Program-made: the position numbers and the translations under genes
Assembly: GCA_015478895.1 (NCBI GenBank)
Contig: JADMKK010000041.1
Coordinates: 124,001-188,000 of the forward strand
Direction: 5' to 3'
DNA length: 64,000 nt
From: Comamonas sp.
GTDB taxonomy: Bacteria; Pseudomonadota; Gammaproteobacteria; Burkholderiales; Burkholderiaceae_C
Shown: in pieces, positions 37,209 to 52,671 of the stretch
How positions within the stretch are numbered: position 1 is the stretch's first letter
Layout of the letters: the number at the start of each line of letters is the position of its first letter
The notes under the pieces: generated by a model
Seen by the model: the letters and a program-made list of their open reading frames with translations, nothing else
Told to the model about the DNA's origin: nothing
The model's database searches: none

Positions 37209-38057
37209 TTACTGGATAAATCCAAAGTACAGGCCCAGCAAGATTGCAAGCCCCAAAAGAACGCGGTAGATCACGAAGTAGCCGAAGCCTTTGTTCGAAA
37301 TCAGGCGCATAAACCAGATGATGACGGCATAGCCCACCACAAAGGCAATCGCCGTGGCGGCCAGCGTCATGCCCCACTGGTCACTGGTCATGGGTTCGCG
37401 TTTGAAGAGCAACATGTAAAAGCCCGACATCAGTACCGCAGGAATCGCCAGCAAGAAGGAAAAACGTGCTGCCGCCTCACGCGTCATACCGAGCAGTAAA
37501 CCAGCAGAAATCGTGCCTCCCGACCGCGAAACGCCAGGCACCAGCGCCATAGCTTGTGCAAAACCCAGCAAGATGCCGTCTTTCCACCCCAAATGGCCAA
37601 TTTGGCGGGTTTGGGTGCCGCGCTTTTCTGCCCACCCCAAGATCAGACCAAACACGATCAGCATGATGGCCGTCACAGCCAGGGTGCGAAAAGTGGTTTC
37701 AATCCAGCTGCGCAGCAGCAGCCCCAAGACACAGATAGGAATGGTGCCCAAAATCACCAGCCAGGCCACTTTGGCATCTGTCTCTAAAGGCTGGCCTGAT
37801 TTTCGGCTGCCAACCACTGGCAAGCTGGCCCACCAGGCTATGAGCATGCGCGCCACATCTTTGCGGAAATAAATCAGCACCGCCAGCTCAGTGCCCAACT
37901 GGGTGATGGCCGTAAATGCCGCCCCTGGATCAGCTCCACCAGGCAGTAAAGGGCCAAGGATGCGCAAGTGTGCGCTGGAAGAAATGGGCAAGAACTCCGT
38001 CAGACCTTGGACCACTCCAAGAATGATCGCGTCTAACCAACCAAAGGCGGCGTGCAT
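37209..38057 (-). CDS. uppP: Undecaprenyl-diphosphatase UppP (BacA)
   Basis: Recycles undecaprenyl pyrophosphate to the monophosphate carrier used for cell-wall and LPS building blocks. The 282 residues have the two catalytic segments GLTEFLPISSSAHLRIL and PGVSRSGGTISAGLLLG and multiple transmembrane helices up to the C-terminus (LGLAILLGLYFGFI). Probably expressed with the CorC-like gene that follows it. Confidence 0.96.
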   Translation of the reverse strand: MHAAFGWLDAIILGVVQGLTEFLPISSSAHLRILGPLLPGGADPGAAFTAITQLGTELAVLIYFRKDVARMLIAWWASLPVVGSRKSGQPLETDAKVAWLVILGTIPICVLGLLLRSWIETTFRTLAVTAIMLIVFGLILGWAEKRGTQTRQIGHLGWKDGILLGFAQAMALVPGVSRSGGTISAGLLLGMTREAAARFSFLLAIPAVLMSGFYMLLFKREPMTSDQWGMTLAATAIAFVVGYAVIIWFMRLISNKGFGYFVIYRVLLGLAILLGLYFGFIQ

Positions 38058-38438
38058 AGGGTGAAACTGAAACGGTAAAAGGGGAGCAGTGTAGCGCCAG
38101 GCTCCCTGAGGGCACCTAGGTAACTTAATGTGCTGCGCCTATAAAAATTGCGTTCATTTCGCCAATGCACTGGCTCGCCAAGCCACTGCAATATTTGATG
38201 CGCTCAATCAATCTTGATCTGCAACCTATCCAACTGGCCACGCGTTATGACGACGACGTCAGAGGTTTGGCAAGATGGGATTGGTCTTCCCAAAGTTCCA
38301 ACTGCTTTACCCCAGCCAGCGCCCTGGCAAGGCGTATTTTTGATAGCGACCCCCTACAATGGTTTGCACAAGATTTCGAAGATGGCACCAACACACTGGT
38401 GCCATCGCCACACTTTGCGTCCTGGGAGACGAGACGAC

Positions 38439-40748
<2,310 letters not shown>

Positions 40749-40757
40749 ACCGGAACA

Positions 40758-40785
40758 AAGAGGGCCTTGAAGGCCCTCTTTTTTT
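40758..40785 (+). terminator. Terminator of maeB
   Basis: AAGAGGGCCTT and AAGGCCCTCTT, one-base loop, followed by T5-7. Confidence 0.92.
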
Positions 40786-40931
40786 GCGCGCTTCTCTGGC
40801 ACGCAGCAGCACCAGACCATCGCATGGCTAAATACTTGGAGGCTGCAGCGGGCACCAGCAGCGGCCCTCCTGCTTCGCAGCGAAACAAGGCAAGATAGCG
40901 GGCTTTGCTTGCTCGACTTGGCCTGCCTTCT

Positions 40932-44709
<3,778 letters not shown>

Positions 44710-44726
<17 letters not shown>

Positions 44727-45738
44727 AGACCGCAGGCCCCGCCTGCTTTTGGTGGACGATGAACCCACTAACCTGCATGTGCTGCGGCAAATTCTGGGCG
44801 ATGACTATCGCCTGCAATTTGCCACCGATGGCGCGAAAGCGCTCCAGCTGGCACAGCAGCAGCCACCAGACCTGATCTTGCTGGACATCATGATGCCGCA
44901 CATCAATGGCTATGACGTATGCCGCCAGCTCAAGCAAAACTTGGCCACGCAAGGCGTGCCGGTGATCTTTGTCACCGCGCTGTCGGAGATGGAAGACGAG
45001 GAGCAAGGCTTTGAGGCCGGGGGCGTGGATTACCTGCTCAAGCCCGTGCGAGCGTCCATCGTGAAGGCACGGGTCAAAAATCACCTCTCCTTGGTCCGTG
45101 TTGATACTTTGCGTGAATCACGCCTGCAAATCGTGCAGCGCTTGGGTCGCGCTGCGGAATACAAGGACAACGAAACCGGCATGCATGTGCTGCGCATGAG
45201 CCACTTCTCCCACGCGCTCGCGCTGGCCATTGGCTGCAGCCCTGAGTGGGCCGATGACTTGCTGCACGCCGCCCCGATGCACGATGTCGGCAAGATTGGT
45301 ATTCCAGACGCCGTACTGCTCAAGCCGGGGCCTTTGGACGATGCGGAGTGGGCCATCATGCGCCAGCACCCGCACATTGGGGCGGAGATCATTGGTGAGC
45401 ACGAAAGCGGCATCTTGCAAATGGCACGCAGCATTGCGCTGACCCACCATGAAAAATGGGATGGCAGCGGCTACCCACTGGGCCTGCGGGCACAAGCCAT
45501 TCCCTTGGCGGCCCGGATTGTGGCGATTGCCGATGTGTTTGATGCATTGACCTCCGAGCGACCCTATAAACAGGCCTGGTCTGTCGACAAGGCGCTGGCC
45601 CACATTAGCGCGCAGGCCGGCGCGCACTTTGACCCCGAGTTGGTTCCCGCTTTCCTCGGTTTGCGTGCGCAGATAGAAGCCATCCGCCAACGCTGGCACG
45701 AGGGAATGGTGGAGCCCGCAGTCGAAGCATGTCTTTGA
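44710..45738 (+). CDS. Response regulator with HD-GYP phosphodiesterase domain
   Basis: Receiver (about 10-125; LLLVDDEPTN, phospho-Asp in LILLDIMMPHINGY, Lys in YLLKPV) fused to HD-GYP (about 145-335). The metal site HDVGKIGIPD and the HHEKWDGSGYPLGL motif are intact, so hydrolysis of cyclic di-GMP is expected. It overlaps the kinase gene by 17 bp, making it the likely output of that sensor: gas signal to phosphorylation to lower c-di-GMP, hence a shift between sessile and motile growth. Function is inferred; no target is in view. Confidence 0.93.
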
Positions 45739-46283
45739 ACGCCGCCATGCCGTTTTCCCAACTTGCCTTACCACTGACCGTTCGGCCTTTGCGCCCTGAC
45801 GATGTCGAGCATCTGCTGCATATCCAGACCATCTGCTATGGCGCAGAATTTCTGGAGAGCAAAGCCATCTTTGCCCAGCGGTTGGCCTGTCGCCACCACT
45901 GCTCCATCGGCGTGGCGTACGCCCACCAGGCGCAAACCAGCTTGCTGGCTTATCTGGCCGCGTATTGGTCGAGCCCCGGCAAAATTACGCCGCTCAACGG
46001 CCCTTTCACGCCCCCGGTTGTTGGTGAGCAAGTGCTGTATTTGCACGACATGTCCGTATTGCCAGAATTGGCGGGTCAGGGCATTGCCAGCCATCTGGTT
46101 CAGCACGTGTTCCAGCAAGCCAGGGAACGCGGTGTACGCCAGGCCGCACTGGTTTCGGTACAAGGCTCCCAAGCTTATTGGGAGCGTCAAGGCTTTTCTG
46201 TGACCAACGTGAATGATGCACAACAGTTCAAACACTTACAAAGTTACGGCGAAGGCGCTTGCTACATGTCTTTACAGCTCTGA
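45729..46283 (+). CDS. GNAT-family N-acetyltransferase
   Basis: Acetyl-CoA-dependent acyltransferase with unknown acceptor. The 184 residues show a GNAT core: LTVRPLRPDDVEHLLHIQ at the start, LHDMSVLPELAGQGIASHLVQHVFQQA with the QGIA acetyl-CoA loop, and SYWERQGF-type SQAYWERQGF near the end. It overlaps the HD-GYP gene by 10 bp, so it is co-translated with the signalling pair, which could mean a role in that circuit or merely operon sharing. Confidence 0.85.
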   Translation: MSLNAAMPFSQLALPLTVRPLRPDDVEHLLHIQTICYGAEFLESKAIFAQRLACRHHCSIGVAYAHQAQTSLLAYLAAYWSSPGKITPLNGPFTPPVVGEQVLYLHDMSVLPELAGQGIASHLVQHVFQQARERGVRQAALVSVQGSQAYWERQGFSVTNVNDAQQFKHLQSYGEGACYMSLQL

Positions 46284-46343
46284 ATTTGATAGTTGGCGAC
46301 ATTGGCTGACATTTGCAGCGTCACGCCTCGCCATAATGCGCGC

Positions 46344-46883
46344 ATGCCCAACCGATGGAAACCTAATGTCACCGTCTCTGCGGTGATTGAGCGCGATCAA
46401 CGTTTTTTGTTGGTAGAAGAAATCACGGCCGATGGCCTGCGCCTCAATACACCTGCGGGTCACCTCGACCCCGCCGAGACTCCGCAGCAAGCCTGTGAGC
46501 GCGAAGTGCTGGAAGAGACAGCCTATAGCTTTACGCCTTCTGCGCTGGTGGGTATCTACATGAACCGCTTCCTGCGCACACGCACAGGTTCAGACATTAC
46601 CTATATGCGCTTTGCGTATACGGGCGATCTGGGCATGCACCATGCGCACCGGATGCTGGACGATGGCATTGTGCGAACGCTCTGGCTGACGCTGGATGAG
46701 CTGAAAGCCACCGCCCATTTGCACCGCAGCCCCATCGTGCTGCAGTCGGTACAGGATTATCTGGCCGGGCAGCGTTTTGATCTGGGCCTCATTCAGGCGG
46801 ATTCCAGCATTTACACAGTGCCAGAGCCCACCCTGAGCACGCAGGACTTGCTGACCACCCTGCAGAATGCACCAGCGCCGTAA
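46344..46883 (+). CDS. NUDIX hydrolase, NudJ-like
   Basis: Hydrolyses a nucleoside diphosphate derivative; NudJ relatives act on thiamin pyrophosphate precursors and nucleoside triphosphates. The 179 residues contain a full Nudix box, GHLDPAETPQQACEREVLEET, preceded by NVTVSAVIERDQRFLLVEE. The ATG at 46344 is chosen because the family alignment begins at RWKPNVTVSAVIERD. In many Burkholderiales this gene precedes mnmA, which is not found here. Confidence 0.85.
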   Translation: MPNRWKPNVTVSAVIERDQRFLLVEEITADGLRLNTPAGHLDPAETPQQACEREVLEETAYSFTPSALVGIYMNRFLRTRTGSDITYMRFAYTGDLGMHHAHRMLDDGIVRTLWLTLDELKATAHLHRSPIVLQSVQDYLAGQRFDLGLIQADSSIYTVPEPTLSTQDLLTTLQNAPAP

Positions 46884-47047
46884 AAGATAGCAACCAGCCG
46901 TTGCTATTGCTTGATTTCAAAGCTTTAAGCGCTTGATATTCAATGCAGTCAACGGCGTTGCGCTCATATTTTCATGAGCCTTCAAGCACCGCTTCCTGTT
47001 TTTGCATAAAGCGGTAATGCGGAAAGCGGGCGCAGCGCAGAAATAAA
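46884..47047. other. Intergenic region between convergent NUDIX and cnoX genes
   Basis: About 160 bp with a weak GATAGC/GCTATT inverted pair (46886-46907) resembling a degraded ATAGCT repeat. No terminator with a clear T run was found. Confidence 0.3.
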
Positions 47048-48004
47048 TTAATTCAGCGCCATGCTCAGCTTGCGGCGGTAGCTGTTGACCAGCGCTGTGG
47101 CTTCGTCTTGCTCGGCCGTGTTCTTGCCCACCAGCTCAATGCCGCCCGCCGTTTTGCCGGGCACGGCATCGGTTTTCTTGGGCTTGCTGGGAGCAATCAG
47201 CTCCAGGATGGCCACGAACAGCTTGCGCGCGGCCTGGCCGTTCCACTCTTTGTCGCGCATGATGATTTCCAGCAATTCGTCCATTGCTGCGGTCCATTGC
47301 CCTTCTGCGGCCAGTACCTGCGCCTTGGAAAAGCGGGTGTCAAAGTCACGCTTGTTCTGGGCAATGGCGGCATCAAACTGCGCAAACTCCCAATTACCAC
47401 GCGCATCGTTTTGTACATACAACATGCATTGCAGCCACTGGTGCAACGCTTCAAATGCCAAGGGCTTGGGAATGCGCTTGAGTGGCTCGTGCAGCAGGCC
47501 CGCCGCTTGCTCGTAGTCGCCCGTGGTGATCAGTAAACGCACATAGTCAAAGCGTGCGTCGTCGTTATTCGGATCGGCCTGCACGGCTTCTGCCAGCTTT
47601 TGCAGCGCAGCCTGTGTGTCGCCCGACTGCAGCAATTGCTCAGCCTCGTCGACTTCCGCTTCAGCGACCAGCTCGCCTTCCGAGGGTAGGTGCTTGTCCA
47701 GAAACTCGCGCACCTGGCCTTCGGTCTGGGCGCCCATGAAGCCATCCACCGGCTTGCCCTCCACCATCAACACGCAGGTGGGCACGCTGCGGATACCAAA
47801 CATGCCGGCGATCTGCTGGTTCGCATCCACATCCACCTTGGCCAGCTTGAACCGACCAGCGTATTCGACTTCCAGCTTTTCCAGCGTGGGCACCAAGGTC
47901 TTGCAAGGGCCGCACCAGGTCGCCCAGAAATCGACCAGCACGGGGGTGGTCATGGAGGTGGCGACCACTTCCGCTTCAAAATTTTCGATGGTGATATCAA
48001 TCAT
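47048..48004 (-). CDS. cnoX: Thioredoxin-TPR co-chaperone, CnoX/YbbN type
   Basis: Protects proteins against oxidation and passes clients to chaperones in the YbbN/CnoX family. The 318 residues consist of a thioredoxin fold (1-110) with WCGPC at the active site and a cis-Pro in RSVPTCVLM, followed by TPR-like helices (about 125-285; AEQLLQSGDTQAALQKLAEAVQADPNNDDARFDYVRLL). The intact CGPC suggests redox activity, unlike E. coli YbbN. Start at the ATG at 48004; upstream codons are unrelated. Confidence 0.9.
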   Translation of the reverse strand: MIDITIENFEAEVVATSMTTPVLVDFWATWCGPCKTLVPTLEKLEVEYAGRFKLAKVDVDANQQIAGMFGIRSVPTCVLMVEGKPVDGFMGAQTEGQVREFLDKHLPSEGELVAEAEVDEAEQLLQSGDTQAALQKLAEAVQADPNNDDARFDYVRLLITTGDYEQAAGLLHEPLKRIPKPLAFEALHQWLQCMLYVQNDARGNWEFAQFDAAIAQNKRDFDTRFSKAQVLAAEGQWTAAMDELLEIIMRDKEWNGQAARKLFVAILELIAPSKPKKTDAVPGKTAGGIELVGKNTAEQDEATALVNSYRRKLSMALN

Positions 48005-48232
48005 GTGTCTGTCCCTGTGCGGTATGTACGTCAGCGCCCAACGGGCATGCACCGCATTCTCTATGCAATTCATTGGCAGCGGAGCTGCACGCCTGCGCAC
48101 AAGATGCGCACGAAGCGCGTAATTTCAAGCCAGCGTGGCTCACGACGACCCCAAAGCCCGACGCAAGCAGGGTATGCCCGTAAAATCGCCGCTTCCACTT
48201 GGCCGGGCCGCAAGCGCCCTTTGAGAGAGAAC

Positions 48233-48730
48233 ATGAACCCCATCCAGATCGGAGTGGTCATGGGTTCCAGCAGCGACTGGGACACCATGCAACACGCAGT
48301 TGCCATCCTCCAGCAGTTCGGTATCGCCCACGAGGCGCAAGTGGTGTCGGCCCACCGCATGCCCGATGACATGTTCGCCTACGCGGAAGCGGCCGCAGGC
48401 CGGGGTCTGAAAGCCATCATCGCCGGCGCCGGCGGCGCTGCCCACCTGCCCGGCATGATTGCCGCCAAAACCACTGTGCCGGTGCTGGGCGTGCCCGTGA
48501 CCACGCGCCACCTGCAAGGTGTGGATTCGCTGCACTCCATCGTGCAGATGCCCAAGGGCGTGCCCGTGGCTACGTTCGCCATCGGCACTGCCGGTGCCGC
48601 CAATGCCGCGCTGTTTGCCGTGGCCTTGCTGGCCAATGAAAACCCTGCGCTGCGCGCCCAGCTCGAAGCCTTCCGCGCCGAGCAGACCGCTGCCGCCCGC
48701 GCCATGACCTTGCCCCCGGTGGCCGCATGA
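48233..48730 (+). CDS. purE: N5-carboxyaminoimidazole ribonucleotide mutase PurE (class I)
   Basis: Converts N5-CAIR to CAIR in purine synthesis. The 165 residues have MGSSSDWDTM (substrate loop), SAHRMPDDMFAYAEAA with the catalytic His, and AGAGGAAHLPGM, all typical of class I. The ATG at 48233 follows GAGAGAAC. It overlaps purK by 4 bp, and the pair acts in sequence (PurK makes N5-CAIR, PurE rearranges it). Confidence 0.96.
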   Translation: MNPIQIGVVMGSSSDWDTMQHAVAILQQFGIAHEAQVVSAHRMPDDMFAYAEAAAGRGLKAIIAGAGGAAHLPGMIAAKTTVPVLGVPVTTRHLQGVDSLHSIVQMPKGVPVATFAIGTAGAANAALFAVALLANENPALRAQLEAFRAEQTAAARAMTLPPVAA

Positions 48731-49896
48731 GCAATCCAACCGATGTGATCCTGCCCGGCGCCACGCTGGGTGTGCTGGGTGGCGGCCAGCTGGGCCGCAT
48801 GTTTGCGCATGCCGCGCAGGCCATGGGCTACTTCACGGCCGTGCTGGATAAGGACGCCACCAGCCCCGCAGGCTTGGTCAGCCACCACCACATCCGCACC
48901 GATTACGAAGATGCGCAAGGCCTGAGCGAACTGGCCCAACTCTGCGCTGCTGTGACCACCGAGTTTGAGAACGTGCCCGCTGCCGCGCTCAACACGCTGG
49001 CGCAAAGCCTGCCTGTGTCACCCGCTGGTGCCTCGGTGGCCATTGCCCAAGACCGCGCCGCCGAGAAAGCCCACTTTGTGCGCTGCGGCGTGCCCGTGGC
49101 ACCGCATGCCGTGATTGAAACTCCCGCGCAATTGGCTGCGGTAGCCGCTGACCTGCTGCCCGGCATTTTGAAAACCGCGCGCATGGGCTATGACGGCAAG
49201 GGCCAGGTTCGCGTGAAAACCTTGGAAGAACTCGCCGCCGCGTGGGTCGAACTGGGGCACGTGGCCTGCGTGCTCGAAAAGATGCTGCCGCTGGCGCACG
49301 AATGCTCGGTCATCGTGGCGCGCGGCCGTGATGGCAGCATCGTCCACCTGCCCGTGCAGCGCAATCTGCACCGCGACGGCATCTTGGCGGTGACTGAGGT
49401 TTATGAAGGAAATCTGCCTTCAACCCAGGTAGCGCAAGCGCTAGCAGCTGCGAAGTCTGTAGCAGAAGGCTTGAACTACGTCGGTGTGCTGTGCGTGGAG
49501 TTCTTCGTACTGCAAGACGGTAGCCTCGTGGTCAACGAGATCGCACCGCGCCCACATAACAGCGGCCACTACAGCCAAAACGGCTGTGATGTGTCGCAGT
49601 TTGAGCTGCAAGTGCGCTGTATGACCGGCCTGCCGCTGGTGCAGCCGCGCCTGCACAGCGCCAGCACCATGCTGAACTTGCTGGGCGATCTGTGGTTCAA
49701 AGACAGCGACACCGCACAGACACCGGCGTGGGACCAGATCTTGGCCTTGCCGGGTTGCCACCTGCACCTGTACGGCAAGGTCGATGCCAAGCGCGCCCGC
49801 AAGATGGGGCACCTGAACATCACCGCCGCCACGCCCGAACAGGCCCGCGCCACAGCGCTCCAAGCTGCTGAAATTTTGGGCATTGCGCCGTTCTAA
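48727..49896 (+). CDS. purK: N5-carboxyaminoimidazole ribonucleotide synthase PurK
   Basis: ATP-grasp enzyme that carboxylates AIR with bicarbonate. The 389 residues contain LGVLGGGQLGRMFAHAA (nucleotide fold), the ATP-grasp middle (ILKTARMGYDGKGQVRVK, VLEKMLPLAHECSVIVARGRDG) and VVNEIAPRPHNSGHYSQNGC with metal-binding residues. ATGA overlap with purE. Confidence 0.96.
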   Translation: MSNPTDVILPGATLGVLGGGQLGRMFAHAAQAMGYFTAVLDKDATSPAGLVSHHHIRTDYEDAQGLSELAQLCAAVTTEFENVPAAALNTLAQSLPVSPAGASVAIAQDRAAEKAHFVRCGVPVAPHAVIETPAQLAAVAADLLPGILKTARMGYDGKGQVRVKTLEELAAAWVELGHVACVLEKMLPLAHECSVIVARGRDGSIVHLPVQRNLHRDGILAVTEVYEGNLPSTQVAQALAAAKSVAEGLNYVGVLCVEFFVLQDGSLVVNEIAPRPHNSGHYSQNGCDVSQFELQVRCMTGLPLVQPRLHSASTMLNLLGDLWFKDSDTAQTPAWDQILALPGCHLHLYGKVDAKRARKMGHLNITAATPEQARATALQAAEILGIAPF

Positions 49897-49963
49897 GCGG
49901 GGTCATCCCTTGCCCGGGTTGGCGCCAGCCCCGACCCCAGCGAAAATATCCCCTTCAACAGGG

Positions 49964-49995
49964 CACGCCCTTGCGCAGGTTTCTGCGCAAGGGCG
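49964..49995. other. Strong hairpin upstream of tsaC
   Basis: ACGCCCTTGCGCA and TGCGCAAGGGCGT (13 bp, exact) with a six-base loop, 53 bp before the tsaC start and 67 bp after purK. No T run follows, so it may be a Rho-type stop, an mRNA stabiliser, or a leader element. Confidence 0.5.
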
Positions 49996-50048
49996 TATGC
50001 GTTATGAAGCCCAGAAATTCCCGTAACAGGGCCACAAGAGGAACTGAG

Positions 50049-51047
50049 ATGATTTTGGATGGACAGCTCGCAGCATCGGTACACGCTGCAGCCGCAGCAT
50101 TGCAGCGTGGTGAACTGCTCGGCCTGCCGACCGAAACCGTCTATGGCCTGGCGGCGGACAGCGACAACGATGCCGCTGTGGCGCAGATCTTTGCAGCCAA
50201 GGGCCGCCCGGCCAACCACCCGCTGATCGTGCATGTGGCCGACGCCCAGGCCATCACTCGCTATGCCAAAGAAGTACCGCTGTTTGCACAGCAACTGATG
50301 GACGCTTTCTGGCCCGGCCCGCTGACCTTGATCTTGCCGCGCCTTCCCGATGCGGCCAAAGCCTCCACCGGCGGCCAAGATAGCGTGGGCCTGCGCTGCC
50401 CTTCACATCCTGTGGCGCATGCTGTGCTCAAGGCCTGCCAGCAGTTGAGCCCCCCGGTGTGGGGCGTCTCAGCGCCCAGCGCCAACAAGTTTGGCCGCGT
50501 CAGCCCCACCACGGCCCAGCACGTGGCCACCGAGTTTGGTGATGACCTGTTGGTGCTGGACGGCGGCGCCTGCGAAGTGGGCATTGAATCCACGATTGTC
50601 GATTGCACACGCGGCGTGCCCGTGCTGCTGCGCCCCGGTGCTATCACACGCGACGACATTGAACGCGCTTGTGGCCAACGTCCACTCTCGAAAGAAGAGC
50701 TGCTTGCCCATACGCCACGTGCCTCAGGCACGCTTTTGGCGCACTATGCACCCAACGCCAAGGTGCGCCTCATGGCAGCGCCGCAGCTGCAATCGGCGCT
50801 GGACCTGCTGGGTGCCGATGGACGCAACATTGCCGTGTACCACCGCAGCGCCTTGCGCAATGCTTCCAAGGACGTGCACCTGCGCGCCATGCCCCAGCAA
50901 GCGCTGGCTACTGCCCGCGAACTGTTTGGCACGCTGCGCGACTTTGATGCGCTGGGCGCCAAGCTGATCTGGATTGAAACCCCGCCCGACAGCGCCGACT
51001 GGGAAGGCGTGCGCGACCGTTTACAGCGTGCGGCTGCGGCGGCTTAA
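50049..51047 (+). CDS. tsaC: Threonylcarbamoyl-AMP synthase (Sua5/TsaC2 form)
   Basis: Makes threonylcarbamoyl-AMP from threonine, bicarbonate and ATP for t6A synthesis. The 332 residues have the YrdC domain (1-205; GLPTETVYGLAADSDND, IFAAKGRPANHPLIVHV, SAPSANKFGRVSPTTAQHV) and the C-terminal Sua5 domain (about 215-330), so this is the long Sua5 form rather than short TsaC. The ATG at 50049 has AGAGGAACTGAG upstream. Its partner tsaB is at 4801. A terminator follows. Confidence 0.95.
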   Translation: MILDGQLAASVHAAAAALQRGELLGLPTETVYGLAADSDNDAAVAQIFAAKGRPANHPLIVHVADAQAITRYAKEVPLFAQQLMDAFWPGPLTLILPRLPDAAKASTGGQDSVGLRCPSHPVAHAVLKACQQLSPPVWGVSAPSANKFGRVSPTTAQHVATEFGDDLLVLDGGACEVGIESTIVDCTRGVPVLLRPGAITRDDIERACGQRPLSKEELLAHTPRASGTLLAHYAPNAKVRLMAAPQLQSALDLLGADGRNIAVYHRSALRNASKDVHLRAMPQQALATARELFGTLRDFDALGAKLIWIETPPDSADWEGVRDRLQRAAAAA

Positions 51048-51062
51048 GGCCTGAACGGAAAG

Positions 51063-51092
51063 AAAAAGCAGACCCGAAGGTCTGCTTTTTTT
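51063..51092 (+). terminator. Terminator of tsaC
   Basis: AAAAGCAGACC, loop CGAA, GGTCTGCTTTTTT. Confidence 0.92.
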
Positions 51093-51114
51093 GCGCCTTG
51101 GCTATGCGTATGGC

Positions 51115-52671
51115 TTAGTTGACAGCCAGTGCCTGCTGGAAGAAACCACGTGCTGCGGCTGTGCAAAATGGTGGCACCAGACCGCCGTGGTAGGTCTGCA
51201 CCACAGCGCTGGCTCCGCCTGCTGTGGCAGTGGCTGTTTTGGCCTGAGCAAAACCGGCCTTGACTGCAGCAAAAGGGTCACCCAAGCCAGCAGATGCCGA
51301 GTCCACATCCAGCACCGCAACCATGCCTGCTGCGGGTGCTAACGGCGAAGGCGCTGTCCACAGCGCTTGCATGGCTGTCGTGTTGAGGCCATAGAACACG
51401 GTCGGATCTGCATTCCCGCCACACAGCAACACCGGGCTGGTCGGCGTCCAGTTGCGCAGATCGTTGTCCTTGAGGGCTTTGCGCATGGGGTGGGCAGGGG
51501 CTGCAGCAGGCAAGCCGGTGAGCAACGTGGGCACGGCACCGTCTGGGTTCGCTTGGGCATCCATCAGATACCCTAAGCGCGCTTCATTTTTGATCAGTGC
51601 GGGATTGCCAAAACCCAGCGCAAACAAGGGCGCTTGGGCCGCAGGTGTAGTGGGCGGCGTGATATTGGCCAAGGACGGAGCAGGCGGTGTGCTGTTGAAC
51701 AGCGCTGTTTGCGGCAGCTTGCCTTGGCTATACAGCGTGGCCATGGGCTGCGTGGTCGGCAGCAGACTTTCGATGCCTGTGGCATAGGTGGTCTCGAACA
51801 AATCACCCGGATTGGTATAGATATTGCCGTAGGCCTTTTGGTAGGCAGTGCTCATCATGGGCACAAAGATGGTGGCACCCAGATTCACATTGCCGTAGTA
51901 CATGGCATCGCCAAAGGCCGCCAGCGCATAGGGCCCAGACAGCGGCGCAGATGCCGTAACTTTGACACCTGCCGCTTGCAGCGCACGGTGTGTAGCCATT
52001 GCCACATACCCGCCTTGCGAATAGCCCGAGAGCAAGAGCTTGTCAGATTCCTTAATCTGCAAACCCGCAAAGGCTTTGCGCGCTGCAGTCAAGGCATCGA
52101 TCATGTCTTTGCTCTGCTGATCGCCATGCAGATAAGGGTGATAGTCCAATTTGGACTTGTGATAGCCCGCATAGTTGGGAGCCACCACGACAAAACCTTG
52201 TGCGGCATACATGGCCGCAATCAATGCACCTTCGTTGGCGCCTGAGTTGCTCGCGTCATCAATTTTCGCAATGTTGAAATTGCGATCGGTGGTCGTGCCG
52301 TGGGCATACAACAGCGTAGGGCGTGGGCCGCTGCAAGCTGCGTCGGTGCCTGTCGGGGCCATGATGGCACCGGTGGCATTGGTGGTTTCGTTGGCACCGC
52401 CTACGGTGGCGTATTCAAACTCGTACACGCTCACCCCGCATACAGGGGCACCAGCTACTGCTAGCAGTGACGTGCCCGAAGGCGTCGCAGTCAGGTACTG
52501 GGCCATGCCCGCAGCGTCAAATTGAACGACGGTACTGGGAACCGTAGAGAGCAAGGCGCCCCGTGACATATCTGGCGTGGGTGGTGTGATGACGTTGTCA
52601 TCATCACCGCCACCACAAGCCACCAGCGCGGTGGCACATGCCAGCAAACTTAAGCCTTTGAACTTCTGCAT
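51115..52671 (-). CDS. Secreted lipoprotein of alpha/beta hydrolase (secretory lipase-like) type
   Basis: Predicted lipid-anchored extracytoplasmic esterase. The 518 residues start with a lipoprotein signal (GLSLLACATALVAC, lipobox with Cys near residue 18) followed by a GGGDDD spacer. The hydrolase part has LLYAHGTTTDRNF, VVAPNYAGYHKS, the nucleophile elbow LLSGYSQGGYVAM, and a likely catalytic His in QTYHGGLVPPFC close to the end. The ATG at 52671 has AAGGAGAC 7 bases upstream. Substrate unknown; polymer or ester degradation is possible. Confidence 0.8.
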   Translation of the reverse strand: MQKFKGLSLLACATALVACGGGDDDNVITPPTPDMSRGALLSTVPSTVVQFDAAGMAQYLTATPSGTSLLAVAGAPVCGVSVYEFEYATVGGANETTNATGAIMAPTGTDAACSGPRPTLLYAHGTTTDRNFNIAKIDDASNSGANEGALIAAMYAAQGFVVVAPNYAGYHKSKLDYHPYLHGDQQSKDMIDALTAARKAFAGLQIKESDKLLLSGYSQGGYVAMATHRALQAAGVKVTASAPLSGPYALAAFGDAMYYGNVNLGATIFVPMMSTAYQKAYGNIYTNPGDLFETTYATGIESLLPTTQPMATLYSQGKLPQTALFNSTPPAPSLANITPPTTPAAQAPLFALGFGNPALIKNEARLGYLMDAQANPDGAVPTLLTGLPAAAPAHPMRKALKDNDLRNWTPTSPVLLCGGNADPTVFYGLNTTAMQALWTAPSPLAPAAGMVAVLDVDSASAGLGDPFAAVKAGFAQAKTATATAGGASAVVQTYHGGLVPPFCTAAARGFFQQALAVN

